Source of the DNA: Nageia nagi
Taxonomy: Eukaryota; Pinophyta
NCBI GenBank assembly: GCA_050084985.1
Contig: JBITNC010000002.1
Coordinates: 38,812,001-38,876,000 of the forward strand
Direction of reading: 5' to 3'
DNA length: 64,000 nt
In this document: positions 1 to 10,010 of the stretch, piece by piece
Layout of the letters: each line of letters begins with the position of its first letter
Numbering within the stretch: position 1 is the first letter of the stretch
Translations under genes and position numbers: made by a program
The notes under the pieces: model-generated
The model's input: the letters and a program-made list of their open reading frames with translations, nothing else
Database searches by the model: none
Told to the model about the DNA's origin: nothing

Positions 1-7
1 CTTCAAG

Positions 8-20
8 TGGTATCAAAGCC
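8..20 (+). promoter_or_regulatory. Primer binding site (initiator Met tRNA type)
   Basis: TGGTATCAAAGCC directly follows an LTR-like end. It differs by one base from TGGTATCAGAGCC, the usual plant retrotransposon site complementary to the 3' end of initiator methionine tRNA. It sets the orientation of the first element as plus. Confidence 0.75.
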
Positions 21-208
21 TCATTGGAGAAGATCTAGAGAACTCCATTGCCCATCCTCCAAAGATGAGCGTTTGAAGTTTTTTGTGTTGGTTCGTAGTT
101 TCAGCTGTGGTTATGAAGATTTGAATCTGTTATGGGGATTTGAATCTGTTGAAGAGAGGCAGAGGACTACCCTAGAGATATGAATGATGGCCAGAGGGGC
201 CATGAGAG

Positions 209-320
209 AAGATCATGTAGAGAAAGGGGTGTTGGAGTGCATCTCCTTGCATGGATCATGAGAAGAGCCTATGTGGAGAAAGGGGTGTGTCTTGGACTGC
301 ACCTCCCCACATGGAGCCTG
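209..320 (+). repeat. Short tandem duplication in the 5' internal region
   Basis: Two diverged copies, roughly 55 bp apart, share the core GAGAAAGGGGTGT followed by a GGA(G/C)TGCA(T/C)CTCC-like stretch. They lie in purine-rich non-coding sequence downstream of the primer binding site. No domain is recognisable in the short open frames here. Confidence 0.5.
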
Positions 321-528
321 AGGAAGAGAAGAAAGTGCCTCATAGAGGAGGCATCGCACAACTGAAAGATGTTGTAAGGGATGTGAACCATTTATTCATA
401 CCCAAGAGATTATGAATGCTACCGTGGAATGAGCCATTTAATCTACTAGGGCTTTGATCAAGAGAAAGAATGGGGGAGTTTGGAAGGCTTCTGTGATACG
501 AAGAAATATCATTTGAAATAGAGCTTGA

Positions 529-1197
529 GTGTTTGAGAAACAATGGATTGGAAGCAAAGGATTCCAGTATGAGTATGATAGTGCTTGTTCAACTCCTTAT
601 GTAAGCACACCATCCAGCCCCGCAAGGTTTTCTGGTGCGGGTTTTTTCTTTAGCACCCCTACGAGTCTCGTAAGAGCTTACCAGTTTGAGAATAGTAACA
701 TTCTTTCCTGTGATTTATAGACTAGTGGAAAGATGGAGGATGAAGGTGAGAACTTAGTGGTTTCTCCTGGTGGTTCTGATTTTGAGTTCAGTGCTAGATT
801 TACGAAGTTTGAAGGAGGAGCAGTTTCTATCGATGAGCTATTCTAAAATGGGCAGATTCGACCCATGAAGGTGGCTCTACATGGGGAGGCACCATTGTGG
901 TCAGTGCTTGGTGTGGAAGAGAACAAAGTGGCATCACTGGTGGAAGAAGGTTCAAGGGGCCATGATAGAGGGATTTGGAGAGAGAATTCATTGCACCATC
1001 GGTGGACGAGGTCTCTTTCTCCGTTGCATAGCGAGCCTCAGTGGGCTACGGAGATGACGGAGCCTGCACATGATGAGGGAGATGCAAAGTTTATCTATCT
1101 TGAATGTAAGGATGTGGTGGCATGGATATCTTCACTGTTGGGAAGTCAAAATCGAATAGAAGCAATGGTTAAATGCGATAAGGTAGTAGCAGACTGA
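529..1197 (+). pseudogene. Captured host-gene fragment, DUF1645-like, intronless
   Basis: One continuous frame runs through this stretch, broken only by TAG at 718-720 and TAA at 844-846. It contains the two hallmarks of the plant DUF1645 family and related MAKR-like proteins. The first is a serine/proline-rich DSACSTPYVSTPSSP block (about 577-621) followed by GFFFSTPTS. The second is an FEFSARF segment followed by a SIDELF-stop-NGQIRP motif (about 781-864), where family members have DELF(Y/S)xGQIRP. A basic serine-rich piece (RWTRSLSPLHSEP) follows. The 844 stop replaces the expected aromatic residue of the motif. Family members are small plant proteins of poorly known biochemical role. No intron is visible, which fits capture through an RNA copy, although an intronless source gene would look the same. 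It lies between a primer binding site and an LTR in the element's own orientation. The tail after about residue 110 of the second part is unassigned. Confidence 0.7.
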
Positions 1198-1593
1198 GAA
1201 AGAAGATGTAGAGCGCATTAAGGCACATGGAAATTATGCAAAAAGTGGAGAACGGGTCAGTTGCCATGGAGGGCATGACTACATGTGGAGATAATAGTAG
1301 TCTCACTGTGTAGAGACCCTAGGCATGCTGGAACTGTGGAGGAGACCATTCTCTGATGACTACCTGAATCAACCAGGCCAAATGGTGGACCAAGTGGGGT
1401 CTGGAATAGAACCACCAAGAGCCATGGCATGAACGAGTCTGAGGAGATGGATGGAATGCAATTGGAGAGAGACAGATGTGGATACTAGCACCATGCTCAT
1501 GCCATCATTGAGCCCATTGTTCACCTACCCTGTGTGCATTTCTAAAACTAGCATACATTTTATTTTGGATACTGTTGTTTCCAAAAATAGAAA
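1198..1593 (+). other. Non-coding stretch between captured gene and Copia block
   Basis: Plus-strand frames are repeatedly stopped and show no domain. The last 60-70 bases (about 1527-1593) read as extra, non-integrase sequence fused to the minus-strand integrase frame, so the rearrangement junction lies near 1594. Confidence 0.4.
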
Positions 1594-2386
1594 ACTCCTC
1601 ACACATTTAATCTTATGTTCACATTCATTCTCAACCATCTCTTTGAATTCTTTAAAAAATTCAAATGCTTCATCTTTATGCTTCAAAAAATAGACCCAAC
1701 ACATTCTACTAAAATCATCAATGAAGGTGAGAAAATAAGAACTCATACCAAGACTTTTATTTTGCATTGGTCCACATAAATTAGTATGAACCAACTGTAG
1801 TGGGAATGAGGCCCTCCATGCTTTCCCATGATCAAATTTCTTGCCTTGTTTGCTTGCCCAACACACAACCTTCACAAACTAATTTTGGATTTTCAACAAG
1901 AGGTAAACCATGAACTAGCTTATGAGATAGTTTCAAACTAATGAAATTTACATGTCCAAATCTAAGATGCCATAACCAAGACTCATCTTTAATAGCCACA
2001 TTTGCAAGAATATTATTCCCCTTTTCTCCAAGTTTCAATGGGAATAAATGATTTGGAGACATTTTAACAGTAGAAACTAACTTATGCCCATGGTTCTTAT
2101 CAAAAATTTCACACTTACCCTCATCAAAGACTAGCTTGTAGTTATTTTCCAACATTTGCCCAATACTCAACAAACTATGAGCCATATCCAGAGTGTGATA
2201 TACAATGTGCATCTTCTTCATCCCATGCTTGGTAGGCACCTCAAGCATGCCTTTACCAGCCACCTCAATTGCAGAATTATTGCCAAGCTTGATACTTGAC
2301 TTGTAGGAATGATCCATGGATGAAAATAGCTCCCCCTTACCGGTCATATGGTTTGAACATCCAGAGTCCAACAACCAAGTCTCCTC
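1594..2386 (-). pseudogene. Copia protease, GAG-pre-integrase and partial integrase
   Basis: Reading leftward from the gag stop, the frame gives ETWLLDSGCSNHMTG, the Copia aspartic protease with its catalytic aspartate in DSG. A GAG-pre-integrase zinc segment follows (WHLRFGH and CEGCVLGKQ). After a frameshift near 1840-1870 comes the integrase core start (FIDDFSRMCWVYFLKHKDEA). Two defects are visible: the first catalytic aspartate (normally HTDLCGP) reads HTNLCGP, and the domain stops at CVRS, just where the second catalytic aspartate (RSDNGGE) should follow. Reverse transcriptase and RNase H are absent from this orientation. The in-frame TAA separating it from gag replaces one residue only. 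Confidence 0.9.
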
Positions 2387-3346
2387 TTATTTTGTTTCAT
2401 CCATATTGGCTATCTCCTCCATGGAAAGAAAGAGAGTTTCACCATACTCTTCTTTCTCTCCATAATTTGCCACTTTTCCATCACCATTTGTAGCTTGTTT
2501 TGCTCTACACTCCCTCTCATAATGCCCATACTTGTTGCAGTAGTAACATTGAGCATTCCTCTTATCACCATTGCTTCTACCTCTTCCTCTTGTGTTGGAA
2601 TAGCCTCTTCTTCCTCTACCTCTACCTCTCCCTCTTTGCTGGCCTCTATCTCTGCCTCTACCTTGTCCATTTGAGCTAGAATCACCTTCTTTTGTAGCAA
2701 AGGCTTTCTCCTCTTTACTGGATTGGACTGGTTCATCATCAACCATTTCTTCATGAGACATAAGGCAGCCAATGAGAGAATCTATCTCCATTTGAGAGAG
2801 GTCTTTTGTCTCCATCAATATCACAGCAATGTGATGCCACTTCTTGGTAAGAGATCTCAAAATTTTTTTGATTACAATGGCCTTCTCCAAGGTCTCTCCA
2901 AGAGTTAGCATTTTGTTCACAATCTCTTTCACTCTAACATAATAATCTGAAGCTTTTTCACTCTCCTTCATTTTTAAATTCTCAAATTCTGTCCTTAGAA
3001 TCTACAATTTTACCTCCTTCACTCGATCACTCCCTTGGAATCCTACCTTCAACATAGCCCAAGCCTCTTTGGCTGTCTTGCAGCATGCAATTCTTGGAAA
3101 AATGCTCCTATCAAGAGCTACTTGGAGATGAGACAAGGCAAGAGAGTTCTTGCTCCTACATTCCTTCATAGCTTTCTTATCATCTACTGAAAGAGAGCTC
3201 CAATCTACTGGCTCTACATAGCCATCATCAACAACATCCCATAAATCTTTACCAGTGAGCAAAGTTTGTATCTTGATGCTCTAATATCCATAGTCACTGC
3301 CATCAAACTCTAGAATGGGAATGGATGAGCTTGTGTTGCTGGCCAT
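2387..3346 (-). pseudogene. Copia gag (UBN2-type) with zinc knuckle
   Basis: The frame starts at an ATG at 3344-3346 (MASNTSSSIPILEFDG). It has one stop where the conserved tryptophan of the GYWS motif belongs (near 3283) and others around 2980-3000, then runs through the capsid-like UBN2 region and an RG-rich tract (about 2560-2680). It ends with a CCHC zinc knuckle, CYYCNKYGHYERECRA (about 2500-2545), spacing C-x2-C-x4-H-x4-C. It is continuous with the protease frame. The start is chosen because it follows the leader after the primer binding site at 3440-3451. Confidence 0.9.
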
Positions 3347-3439
3347 TATACCTGCAAACAAGAAACCAAAACACTACAAGCAACTTTTGCAATTGCTAGA
3401 AGCCACAGGCTTTCTCAAACCCAGCTCAGACCCAACAAA

Positions 3440-3451
3440 GCTCTGATACCA
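3440..3451 (-). promoter_or_regulatory. Primer binding site of the minus-strand Copia block
   Basis: On the minus strand this reads TGGTATCAGAGC, the initiator Met tRNA complement, and lies about 95 bp upstream of the gag ATG. Only some 45 bp of LTR-like sequence remains beyond it (to about 3500) before plus-strand RNase H starts, so the 5' LTR is almost wholly lost. Confidence 0.8.
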
Positions 3452-3499
3452 AACAGAGCACTGGGCAATGTTTCTCACTTGGTTCAGGAATGATAACAT

Positions 3500-3831
3500 A
3501 GAGTTCTAAGAAGCAATCTATAGTTGCTCTCTCTTCTTGTGAGGCTGAGTATATAGCCCTCACCGTAGCTAGTGCACAAGCCTTATGGTTAAGGAAACTA
3601 CTTGATGAAATTAGTGAGAAACAACATGGACCAACAATTCTTTACTGTGACAACCAAAGTGCCATTCAGTTGGCACATAATCCCATCCACCATAGCAGGT
3701 CAAAGCACTTCCAACTCAAGTACCACTTCATTCGTGACATGGTGGAGAAGGACCAAATTGAGCTTCACTATTGCAACACCAAGATCAACTTGGATGATAT
3801 TTTCACAAAAGGTGTTGTCAAAGCTTAGTAT
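3500..3831 (+). pseudogene. Copia RNase H, 3' end of pol
   Basis: The plus strand reads SKKQSIVALSSCEAEYIAL, then LRKLLDEI, LYCDNQSAIQLAHNP, HHSRSKHFQLKYHFIRDMV and a closing DIFTKGV. These are the ordered blocks of Copia RNase H, with the catalytic E (SCEAEY) and D (CDNQSA) present. The frame changes between the first part and the rest, and TAG follows GVVKA. A polypurine tract 40 bp downstream confirms that this is the true end of pol. Upstream reverse transcriptase is missing. Confidence 0.9.
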
Positions 3832-3869
3832 GTGATGCTCAAAGACTCCATGGTGAGTCCTCTTTGCAT

Positions 3870-3880
3870 CAAGGGGGAGA
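3870..3880 (+). promoter_or_regulatory. Polypurine tract
   Basis: CAAGGGGGAGA immediately precedes the TG that opens the 3' LTR, the usual site for plus-strand priming. Confidence 0.8.
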
Positions 3881-3881
3881 A

Positions 3882-4433
3882 TGTAGACAACTCAGCATCA
3901 AATCTGTTTCACTCCACATCACCTGGCTGAGGTGTTTTCCTTCTTTCTTACATAGTTTAACGGGCTGTAATGATTGGAGGCTATGCAGTTCATGGCTACA
4001 GCAAGAATGTGCTAAAACATTTTAATCTGATGAAGTAGTTGGTAACCGACTTGACAACGTAACATTTATAGTGGATGTGAGTTGTAAATACTTTAATTGC
4101 AAACCAACTTAAGTTGAGCATGAGAAAAAGGGACTCTATTCTAACTTCAGATGAGCTCCAGAAAAAAACTTCAGACGAGCTCCAGAAACCAACTTCAGTC
4201 TAGCACCAGAAAGCATCTAGCACTAGAAAGCGTCTAGCTCCAGAAAGCATCTAGCACCAGAAAACATCTAGCACCAGAAAGTGTCTAGCACCAGAAAGCA
4301 TCTGTAGTTTGGCTCCAGAAACTGTTTAAAGGTTTCTGAAATGTTGTGAAGCTTAAGGATTGTAATCTTGCTCCATAGTAATGCAATCTGTTATCTGATG
4401 TTCCAATATTGTGTAATGGTCCAAATTACTTCA
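3882..4433 (+). repeat. 3' LTR of the first Copia element
   Basis: The LTR starts TGTAGACAAC right after the polypurine tract. The proposed end at CTTCA matches the five bases that precede the primer binding site at the window start. It is about 552 bp and contains an internal 17/24-bp tandem array. The start is well supported; the end rests on a five-base match. Confidence 0.65.
4154..4322 (+). repeat. 17/24-bp tandem repeat inside the LTR
   Basis: Six units of 17 bp with consensus CACCAGAAAGCATCTAG are preceded by two 24-bp variants (CTCCAGAAACCAACTTCAG...) and followed by one more long variant. The unit core is C(A/T)CCAGAAA. The array occupies the middle of the LTR, upstream of the likely polyadenylation region. 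Confidence 0.9.
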
Positions 4434-4802
4434 TTTTTAATAAAGTCATTTTAATACTCAATCATGATATTTGTTTCTTTGTTATTAGTCTTAGTATAAT
4501 CATTGTATTATACATATTTAGCTTGTCATTTATGATATCTTTAACTTATTGAACACAATTGAAAATAATGTCATAATTTTATTTGCAATAATTGAAGGAA
4601 ATAATTAATCACATGCATGTAGATTATAAAAAGAGTATAGACATAAATATGAAAAGAAAGATCAAAGATAAAGGTTTTGTCTTTACCCATTTCTTCCTTT
4701 ATATAAGTAGGAGAAGAGCATACTTGGTACATCAATGCATGTGGGATAAATAGCTTTTCCATTACAAGACTATTCATTAATATAAAGTCATAGTGGCCTT
4801 CA
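4434..4802 (-). repeat. 3' LTR of the minus-strand Copia element
   Basis: On the minus strand the LTR begins TGAAGGCC just after a purine tract and contains a TATATAAAGG promoter-like box (about 4693-4702). No second LTR is available for comparison, so the far end is uncertain. Confidence 0.55.
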
Positions 4803-4815
4803 ATTCCCCCCTTAA
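4803..4815 (-). promoter_or_regulatory. Polypurine tract
   Basis: The minus strand reads TTAAGGGGGGAAT immediately before the LTR start. It lies about 350 bp beyond the end of RNase H. Confidence 0.65.
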
Positions 4816-5159
4816 TGAATGGGAGAAGAATATCCTTATTATCATTTTACTAAGAAGAAAATAGAGCACCTAGAGGGAAATTCCCACTTTATTGAAAATA
4901 TTAAAGATGGCTAGTATTGGCTCTTTATGAATAACCAATCATTGTGATCATATATATGACTATAGTTCTACTAGGTATCCTTATACAATTTGGTCATCCC
5001 CCATGCTCTTTAAATTTTTCATAGGTTCTAATTTTCCAAAATAAGTACAACTTATGTCTTTCCATGCCCATAATAGGTTTTTATGAAGAGGATAGAGAAG
5101 ATACCAACTAATATATTTCATGCCCACAAAAAGAATGCATTAGTATTTTTGTACATATA

Positions 5160-5440
5160 TTTCCTCCATATTTAGGAGGATATTGAAGCCTTGAGACCTA
5201 ACATGTCTCTGAACTATTCAAACTTCACTCTATTGAGAGGATTGGTAAAGATATTAGCAACTTTATCTTGTATAGGATAGTGTGTCATCATAAACCAGTT
5301 CATGGATCCTATGATTCTTGGTATTGATATGCTTTTTTTGATCATGAAACATAAGATTTTAGACATGTGGATGGATGATGTATTCTCCATATGTAATTCA
5401 ATGGGCTCATTTTGAGTGATAGCTAGCATATGTAACAATT
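5160..5440 (-). pseudogene. Copia RNase H, C-terminal part
   Basis: The minus-strand frame contains NTSSIHMSKIL, a variant of the RNase H DNxSxIxxSKNP block, and ends IQDKVANIFTNPLNRVKFE, a variant of the closing QxADIFTKPL motif. The catalytic aspartate before NTSS reads as glutamate (MENTSS). The upstream half is too eroded to read as one frame. Confidence 0.8.
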
Positions 5441-5599
5441 TTCAAAGTCATACCACTTATTTATTTATTTCTAAGGTTGCAACATATTTTGCCTTAGCTA
5501 GTGAATATGACATTATTTTCTACCTCTAAGATATCCATGAAATTGGAGATGTTCCTATAAATGTTGCATACCCTAAAGTGGATCTTCTTATATCCCTAT

Positions 5600-6743
5600 C
5601 ACCTAAAAAATTTGAATTTAAATATGCTATTAACTTGAAATTTTTTTTTTTTTAAATAATAGGCTATATTTTGTAGTGGTCTTCAAGTATTTTAATACAC
5701 TTATTGCTACTATCCAATGACTTTTATTTGGATAGGTCATGTATCTTGCTATGATTCTTAGTGTATATGTTATATCAGGTCTAGTATTAGTGGTGTAGAT
5801 GAGACTACCAATAAGCCTTCTAAAGAATATAGCTTCTACATTAGGAGTACCATCTTCCTCTATTAGTGTACTCACTATTTTGGCATCTTGTAGTAAAAAT
5901 TTTTTCAACTAGATCATGAATGTATTTTCATTGAGTTAGAAATATTTTTTCATCTTCCTATAATATCTCTACTCCCAGATAGAATTTTATAAGCCCTAGA
6001 TCAGATTTTTTAAAATTCTTATCCAATTCTTACTTTACCAAGTTGATTATTGATTCACTATTCCCTGTGATGAACATATCATCCATAAATATTAAGATAT
6101 TTATGACCTTATATTTTTCATGCTTGATGAATAATATTGCATCTATATTTTGATATTCACATATCTCAACATCAAGCTACTTCATGCAAATAATAAACTT
6201 AGTATACCATGCATGTGGTGCTTATTTCAACCCATATAAAGACTTTTTGCATCTACACACCATATATTTTTTTCCTTCTATCTCATAACCTTTTGGTTGT
6301 GCCATATATATTTATTCATTTAGATCTCCATTCAAGAAATAAATTTTAACATCCAATTGATGTATCTTCCAACCTTGTTGAGTTGTCAAGGATACAAGTG
6401 TTTTGATTATTTGCCATTTAGTTGTAGGTGTAAAAACTTCAATGTAACCAATTATGTTCTCTTGAGTGAATTCTTTTGTTACCAAGAGTACTTTATGTTT
6501 TTCTAGGGTGTCATTTTTTATGTACTTTTTACGAAACACCCATTTTTTTCTAATTATCTTTCCCCCTAAAGGTAGATTAACCAATTCTAATATACCATTA
6601 TTAATGAGGGATTCATATTCATCATTCATTGCTGATCTTCTCCATACTACATATCTAACAACATCATGATATATGAGAGGTTCATCATCATGTGTAGGGT
6701 GGAAATCTTCTAGCTCTAGCTCTAATAATAGAGATTCATGCAC
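5600..6743 (-). pseudogene. Copia reverse transcriptase
   Basis: The first part (6743-6312) has the N-terminal blocks of the RVT_2 family: EYESLINNGILELV, KWVFRKKY and HQLDVKIYFLNGDLNE, with the first catalytic aspartate in LDVK. The active-site YVDD equivalent reads FMDD (about 6075-6095). The C-terminal connection follows at 5908-5630 (FRRLIGSLIYTTNTRPDI and ISVLKYLKTT). At least two frameshifts separate the pieces, so no full protein can be made. Confidence 0.85.
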
Positions 6744-7216
6744 TCTTTCTTTGTAGGTACTTTTTGTTCATATGTTTCTTATTTAAATAGGTCTTAACAT
6801 TTTCAAAGTTTATTCAACTTGTTTATGACCATGGCTAGGAGCTTGATGAAACGTTTCTCCATATTCAAAGTTATCAATGAAATCTTTTGGGAGATTGAGA
6901 TTTAAATGAATAGGATATAGTTGGTTGGATCTAGATATAGGATCATCACTATTAATGTCAATTTGATCAAGTGCTTGATGTCTAGTAGGTGGTTGTACAA
7001 GCACTTCATGTTTGAAAGGTGGTGGTATAAATTCTTCATGTATAATAGGTTAAGGCATAGATGATACAAATCCCAAACTTTACATCATATTTTCTAGGTC
7101 ACTCCCTCTAAATTATGAAATTTGCATTTCTTGAATAATGGCATTGAATGATCTTGGTTTGATAGCCTCTAATCATGACTATAATGTGACTAGCTCCTCT
7201 TTTGTTTTGGAAAAGA

Positions 7217-8063
7217 CTACATCTCTAGACACCATGATAGTTCACTTAGAGGTGATGAATATCTTATAATCCTTTTGATTAATGGGATATCCAACAAAGA
7301 TACCTTTGATGGATTGAGTACGAAGCTTGTTTCTATGCTATGCAAGAATATAGACATAATATGTTTAACCAAAGATTCTAAAGTGACTAACATCAAGGGG
7401 TGTTCCAATCCACCTCTCATGAGGAGATGGGCTATGAGCAATTAGTATTAGTTTGTTTAATATGTAAATAGTTAACCATGTTTCCTTATCCCATAAATAT
7501 AGTTGCATATTCTTGTAACGTAAGAGTACATAAGTCATGTTCATGAGTGTTTGATTCATGTAGTTGGCAACACCATTCTGTTGAGGGGTTATAGGGATAG
7601 CAAGTTTATATTGAATCCCATATTGATTCAGATAATATGCAAATTCATTGGAAGTATATTCACCCTCATTATCACTTTTGAGTATTTGGATCTTACAACT
7701 TGTCACCATTTTTGTTGTGGCCCTAAACTATTTGAAGACCTAGAAAGGTTAGGATTTGAATTTGAGGAAATGAACCTAAACTTTTTTTATAAAATGATCT
7801 ATAATTATGATTTAGTATTTATTGTGTTTCAAAGATTGAATGGGCATGTGTCCATACTTTAGGAGTTTTGAGTTGATTTTTGATAGTCCCTTTATACATG
7901 ATACCAAACTTCTTAATCTCTCCATACTAATATGACCTATACATGCATGCCAAAGAGAAGGTATGGATAATGTTTGGTTTGAATTGACATGAAGAGCCTT
8001 TGAGAAACTATTAACTACATGTCCATGTAGCTTGAATAATTCATCATCCATTTTTCCATTCAT
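7217..8063 (-). pseudogene. Copia GAG-pre-integrase and integrase
   Basis: 8063-7812 carries the zinc-binding LWHACIGHISMERL segment. 7709-7365 carries the integrase core with the second catalytic aspartate (KSDNEGEYTSNEF) and the third-residue region PQQNGVANYMNQTL, where the usual catalytic glutamate (VAExxN) is replaced. The first catalytic block is destroyed around 7710-7810. The region to 7217 is C-terminal linker in another frame. It sits between protease and reverse transcriptase as expected for Copia. Confidence 0.85.
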
Positions 8064-8085
8064 GAATAAAACATGATTTGTTCCA

Positions 8086-8303
8086 TAGTCACTCTATGGA
8101 TTATGGACACTAGAGATGCACATCATATGAGCTCCCAAAAATACTTATTTGATAACATGAAACACAAGATTCTTAAATATGTGGATAATACTCATGTCTA
8201 AGAATATTTTATTTCATTTTATCAAACAAGTATTTTTGGGAGCTCATATGTTGTCTAGCTCTAGTGTCCATAATCCATAGAGTGACTATGGAAGAAATTA
8301 TGT
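8086..8303. repeat. Inverted duplication of a protease segment around an RNase H scrap
   Basis: Two arms, 8086-8152 and about 8220-8303, are inverted copies (core CATAGTCACTCTATGGATTA). On the minus strand the right arm reads WIMDTRARQHMS, a decayed Copia protease active site (WIxDTGAxxHM). The left arm holds the same motif on the plus strand. The spacer (about 8153-8219) reads on the minus strand SIIHIFKNLVFH, matching the RNase H of the same element. Confidence 0.8.
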
Positions 8304-8439
8304 TTTTCATTCCTACTGTAGCTACATAGCCAGCATGGACAATAACATGTATTATAAGATATTCATTTATGGATTCTATTATGGTGAGTTACACATACCC
8401 TAATACTTCATCAAAATCATTTTCATAATATTCTTGTTT

Positions 8440-9350
8440 TTCTTCATTAACATTATGAGAATTATGCTCTTTAAACTTATTAATTTTGTGGGTGAAAGTT
8501 ATGTATTCATTTGTATAATGTCCTTTTTATTGAAACCGTTGAAAAATTATATCTTGTTTATTTTATTTTCCTTATCTTGGATTTTTTGGCTTTTGAACCT
8601 TTGGATTACTTAAATCTTGTTGTTACTAATGTGAAGATATTAATAGCCTTCCTCTACCTCTACCTTTATAGTGTGAACCTTAGTCTCTACCATAACCTTT
8701 GTTATTATCTTTACCATTGGAGTAATATGCAATTTCTTCAATTATAAATGCATTATCTATAGTACTTTCAAAATGAGTGTCAAAGGTTCTGTATAGCTTT
8801 ATAAGCTTGTATGCTAGAGCTTCAAAGGTAAGTGTCTTTAAAGTACCCTTTGTTGATAAACTAGCTAGGATATTTTTATAGTTAGGGATATGATGATAAG
8901 ATTGTACATAAAATACCCAAGTAATGCATTAATTTTTAAAATATTTATCCATGACTTGCTTGATGGGTCTTACCAAGTTGATTATGTCACAATTAGCTCC
9001 TCCTTTATTCATTTTCATTTGGTTCATTTTCAACATGAGATGAACAAATTTAAGATTTGATTTGGAGTCAAAATGATTCATAAATTCTTGCAAAACCTTC
9101 CATGTAGTATCTTGTGTTGTTTCTTCTATTAAATTATGGAGATGTTATTTAGTGACTAGAAGAATGACAACATGGATTCTATTATCATCGATTTGCCATA
9201 CTACCATTTTTTTATCCTGTATGGGCAATGTAGAAGCTTTTTCAAGGTGATTTCTCCATAAATTTTCAAATTTTGATATTTTTCTCAATCCAATAAACTA
9301 TATGTCTAAATTTTCTGTCCCTTTCAATATACAACCAATATTTTTGTTGA
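8440..9350 (-). pseudogene. Copia gag with zinc knuckle remnant
   Basis: Translation of the minus strand gives a UBN2-like capsid region (KFENLWRNHLEKA, then TTQDTTWKVLQEF and KFVHLMLKMNQMK), an RG-rich tract (GRGRGR near 8645-8665) and a knuckle remnant with KGHYTNE (about 8505-8530). Several stops interrupt it. It precedes the protease as in other Copia elements. No clear start codon can be defined. Confidence 0.7.
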
Positions 9351-9400
9351 AGTTGCTTATCATTTTTGCTAAAATAATGTGGCTGATTATTGAAGTTGAT

Positions 9401-10010
9401 GTTGAGTTATCTAAATTAGGCCTTTGCTTAGATGTCCACATGTTGCAGCCCAAATCCTATTAATCCTCAACCAATTGCCCAGAGTCAATAATATACTTGC
9501 AGAAGGAGAAGTACAAGTTGTTTTGTAAGGGTGTGATGTATATTGATGATTGGATCAACTAAATTTTATCTTGATTAGGTTTCAAATTTTCCTCCTAGGT
9601 TATCAAGATGATCCCTTAATGGACTAGTAGACAAGTATCATTTCACAAGCCTCTCCACTTATATGGATTTGTGTCTAGACCAACATAAGACTTAGGAGAA
9701 ATTAAGAAATACATATTTTACACCACTTAAATCAATGAACTGCCTACCCCAAACAAGCTATGTTACAAAATAATGTGTATCAATATATTATTTTTATGGA
9801 ATTCAATTATAATATTTTACATTGTGTAAAAATATATATAAAATACTTAAACCAACATTTGATTAAAAAAACCTAATTTAAAATATCCAATAAATATTAT
9901 TCACAACCTTAAAAAAATCTCTTTACAAAGAAATTGCACAAAAAAAAAAATGAAAAAAGATGTTATTTTACTTCTCAACCTTCCCCCTTCTTTTTTTTTA
10001 AATATATGCT
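9401..10010. other. AT-rich spacer
   Basis: No coding frame or repeat is recognised, only A/T runs. It should contain the missing 5' LTR of the minus-strand Copia element, but no primer binding site is visible. Confidence 0.4.

Larger units (their letters stand above)
1..4433 (+). mobile_element. Copia-type LTR retrotransposon, mosaic, 5' LTR outside the window
   Basis: The window opens at the last bases of an LTR (ending TTCA) followed by a primer binding site at 8-20. The matching 3' end is a Copia RNase H at about 3500-3831, a purine-rich tract at 3870-3880 and an LTR from 3882 to about 4433 that ends in the same CTTCA seen at bases 1-5. Between them lie a DUF1645-like host-gene fragment (529-1197), non-coding sequence, and a block of Copia gag-protease-integrase on the opposite strand (1594-3500). 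The element lacks its own recognisable gag, protease, integrase and reverse transcriptase in the plus orientation. It is therefore either a non-autonomous, gene-carrying element hit by another Copia, or one element with a large internal inversion. LTR boundaries are inferred from these end matches. Confidence 0.7.
4434..9400 (-). mobile_element. Copia LTR retrotransposon, minus strand, decayed
   Basis: In minus orientation the order is gag (about 9350-8440), protease (about 8310-8225), GAG-pre-integrase and integrase (about 8063-7360), reverse transcriptase (6743-about 5600), RNase H (to about 5170), polypurine tract (4803-4815) and LTR (4802 leftward). This is the Copia order. Every domain carries stops or frameshifts. 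The 5' LTR and primer binding site are not recognisable above 9400. The left end abuts the LTR of the first element near 4434, but the exact junction is inferred. Confidence 0.85.

Noticed and set aside
6466-7862. Plus-strand frames at 6466-6669 and 7551-7862
   Set aside because: They are antisense shadows of the Copia reverse transcriptase and integrase.
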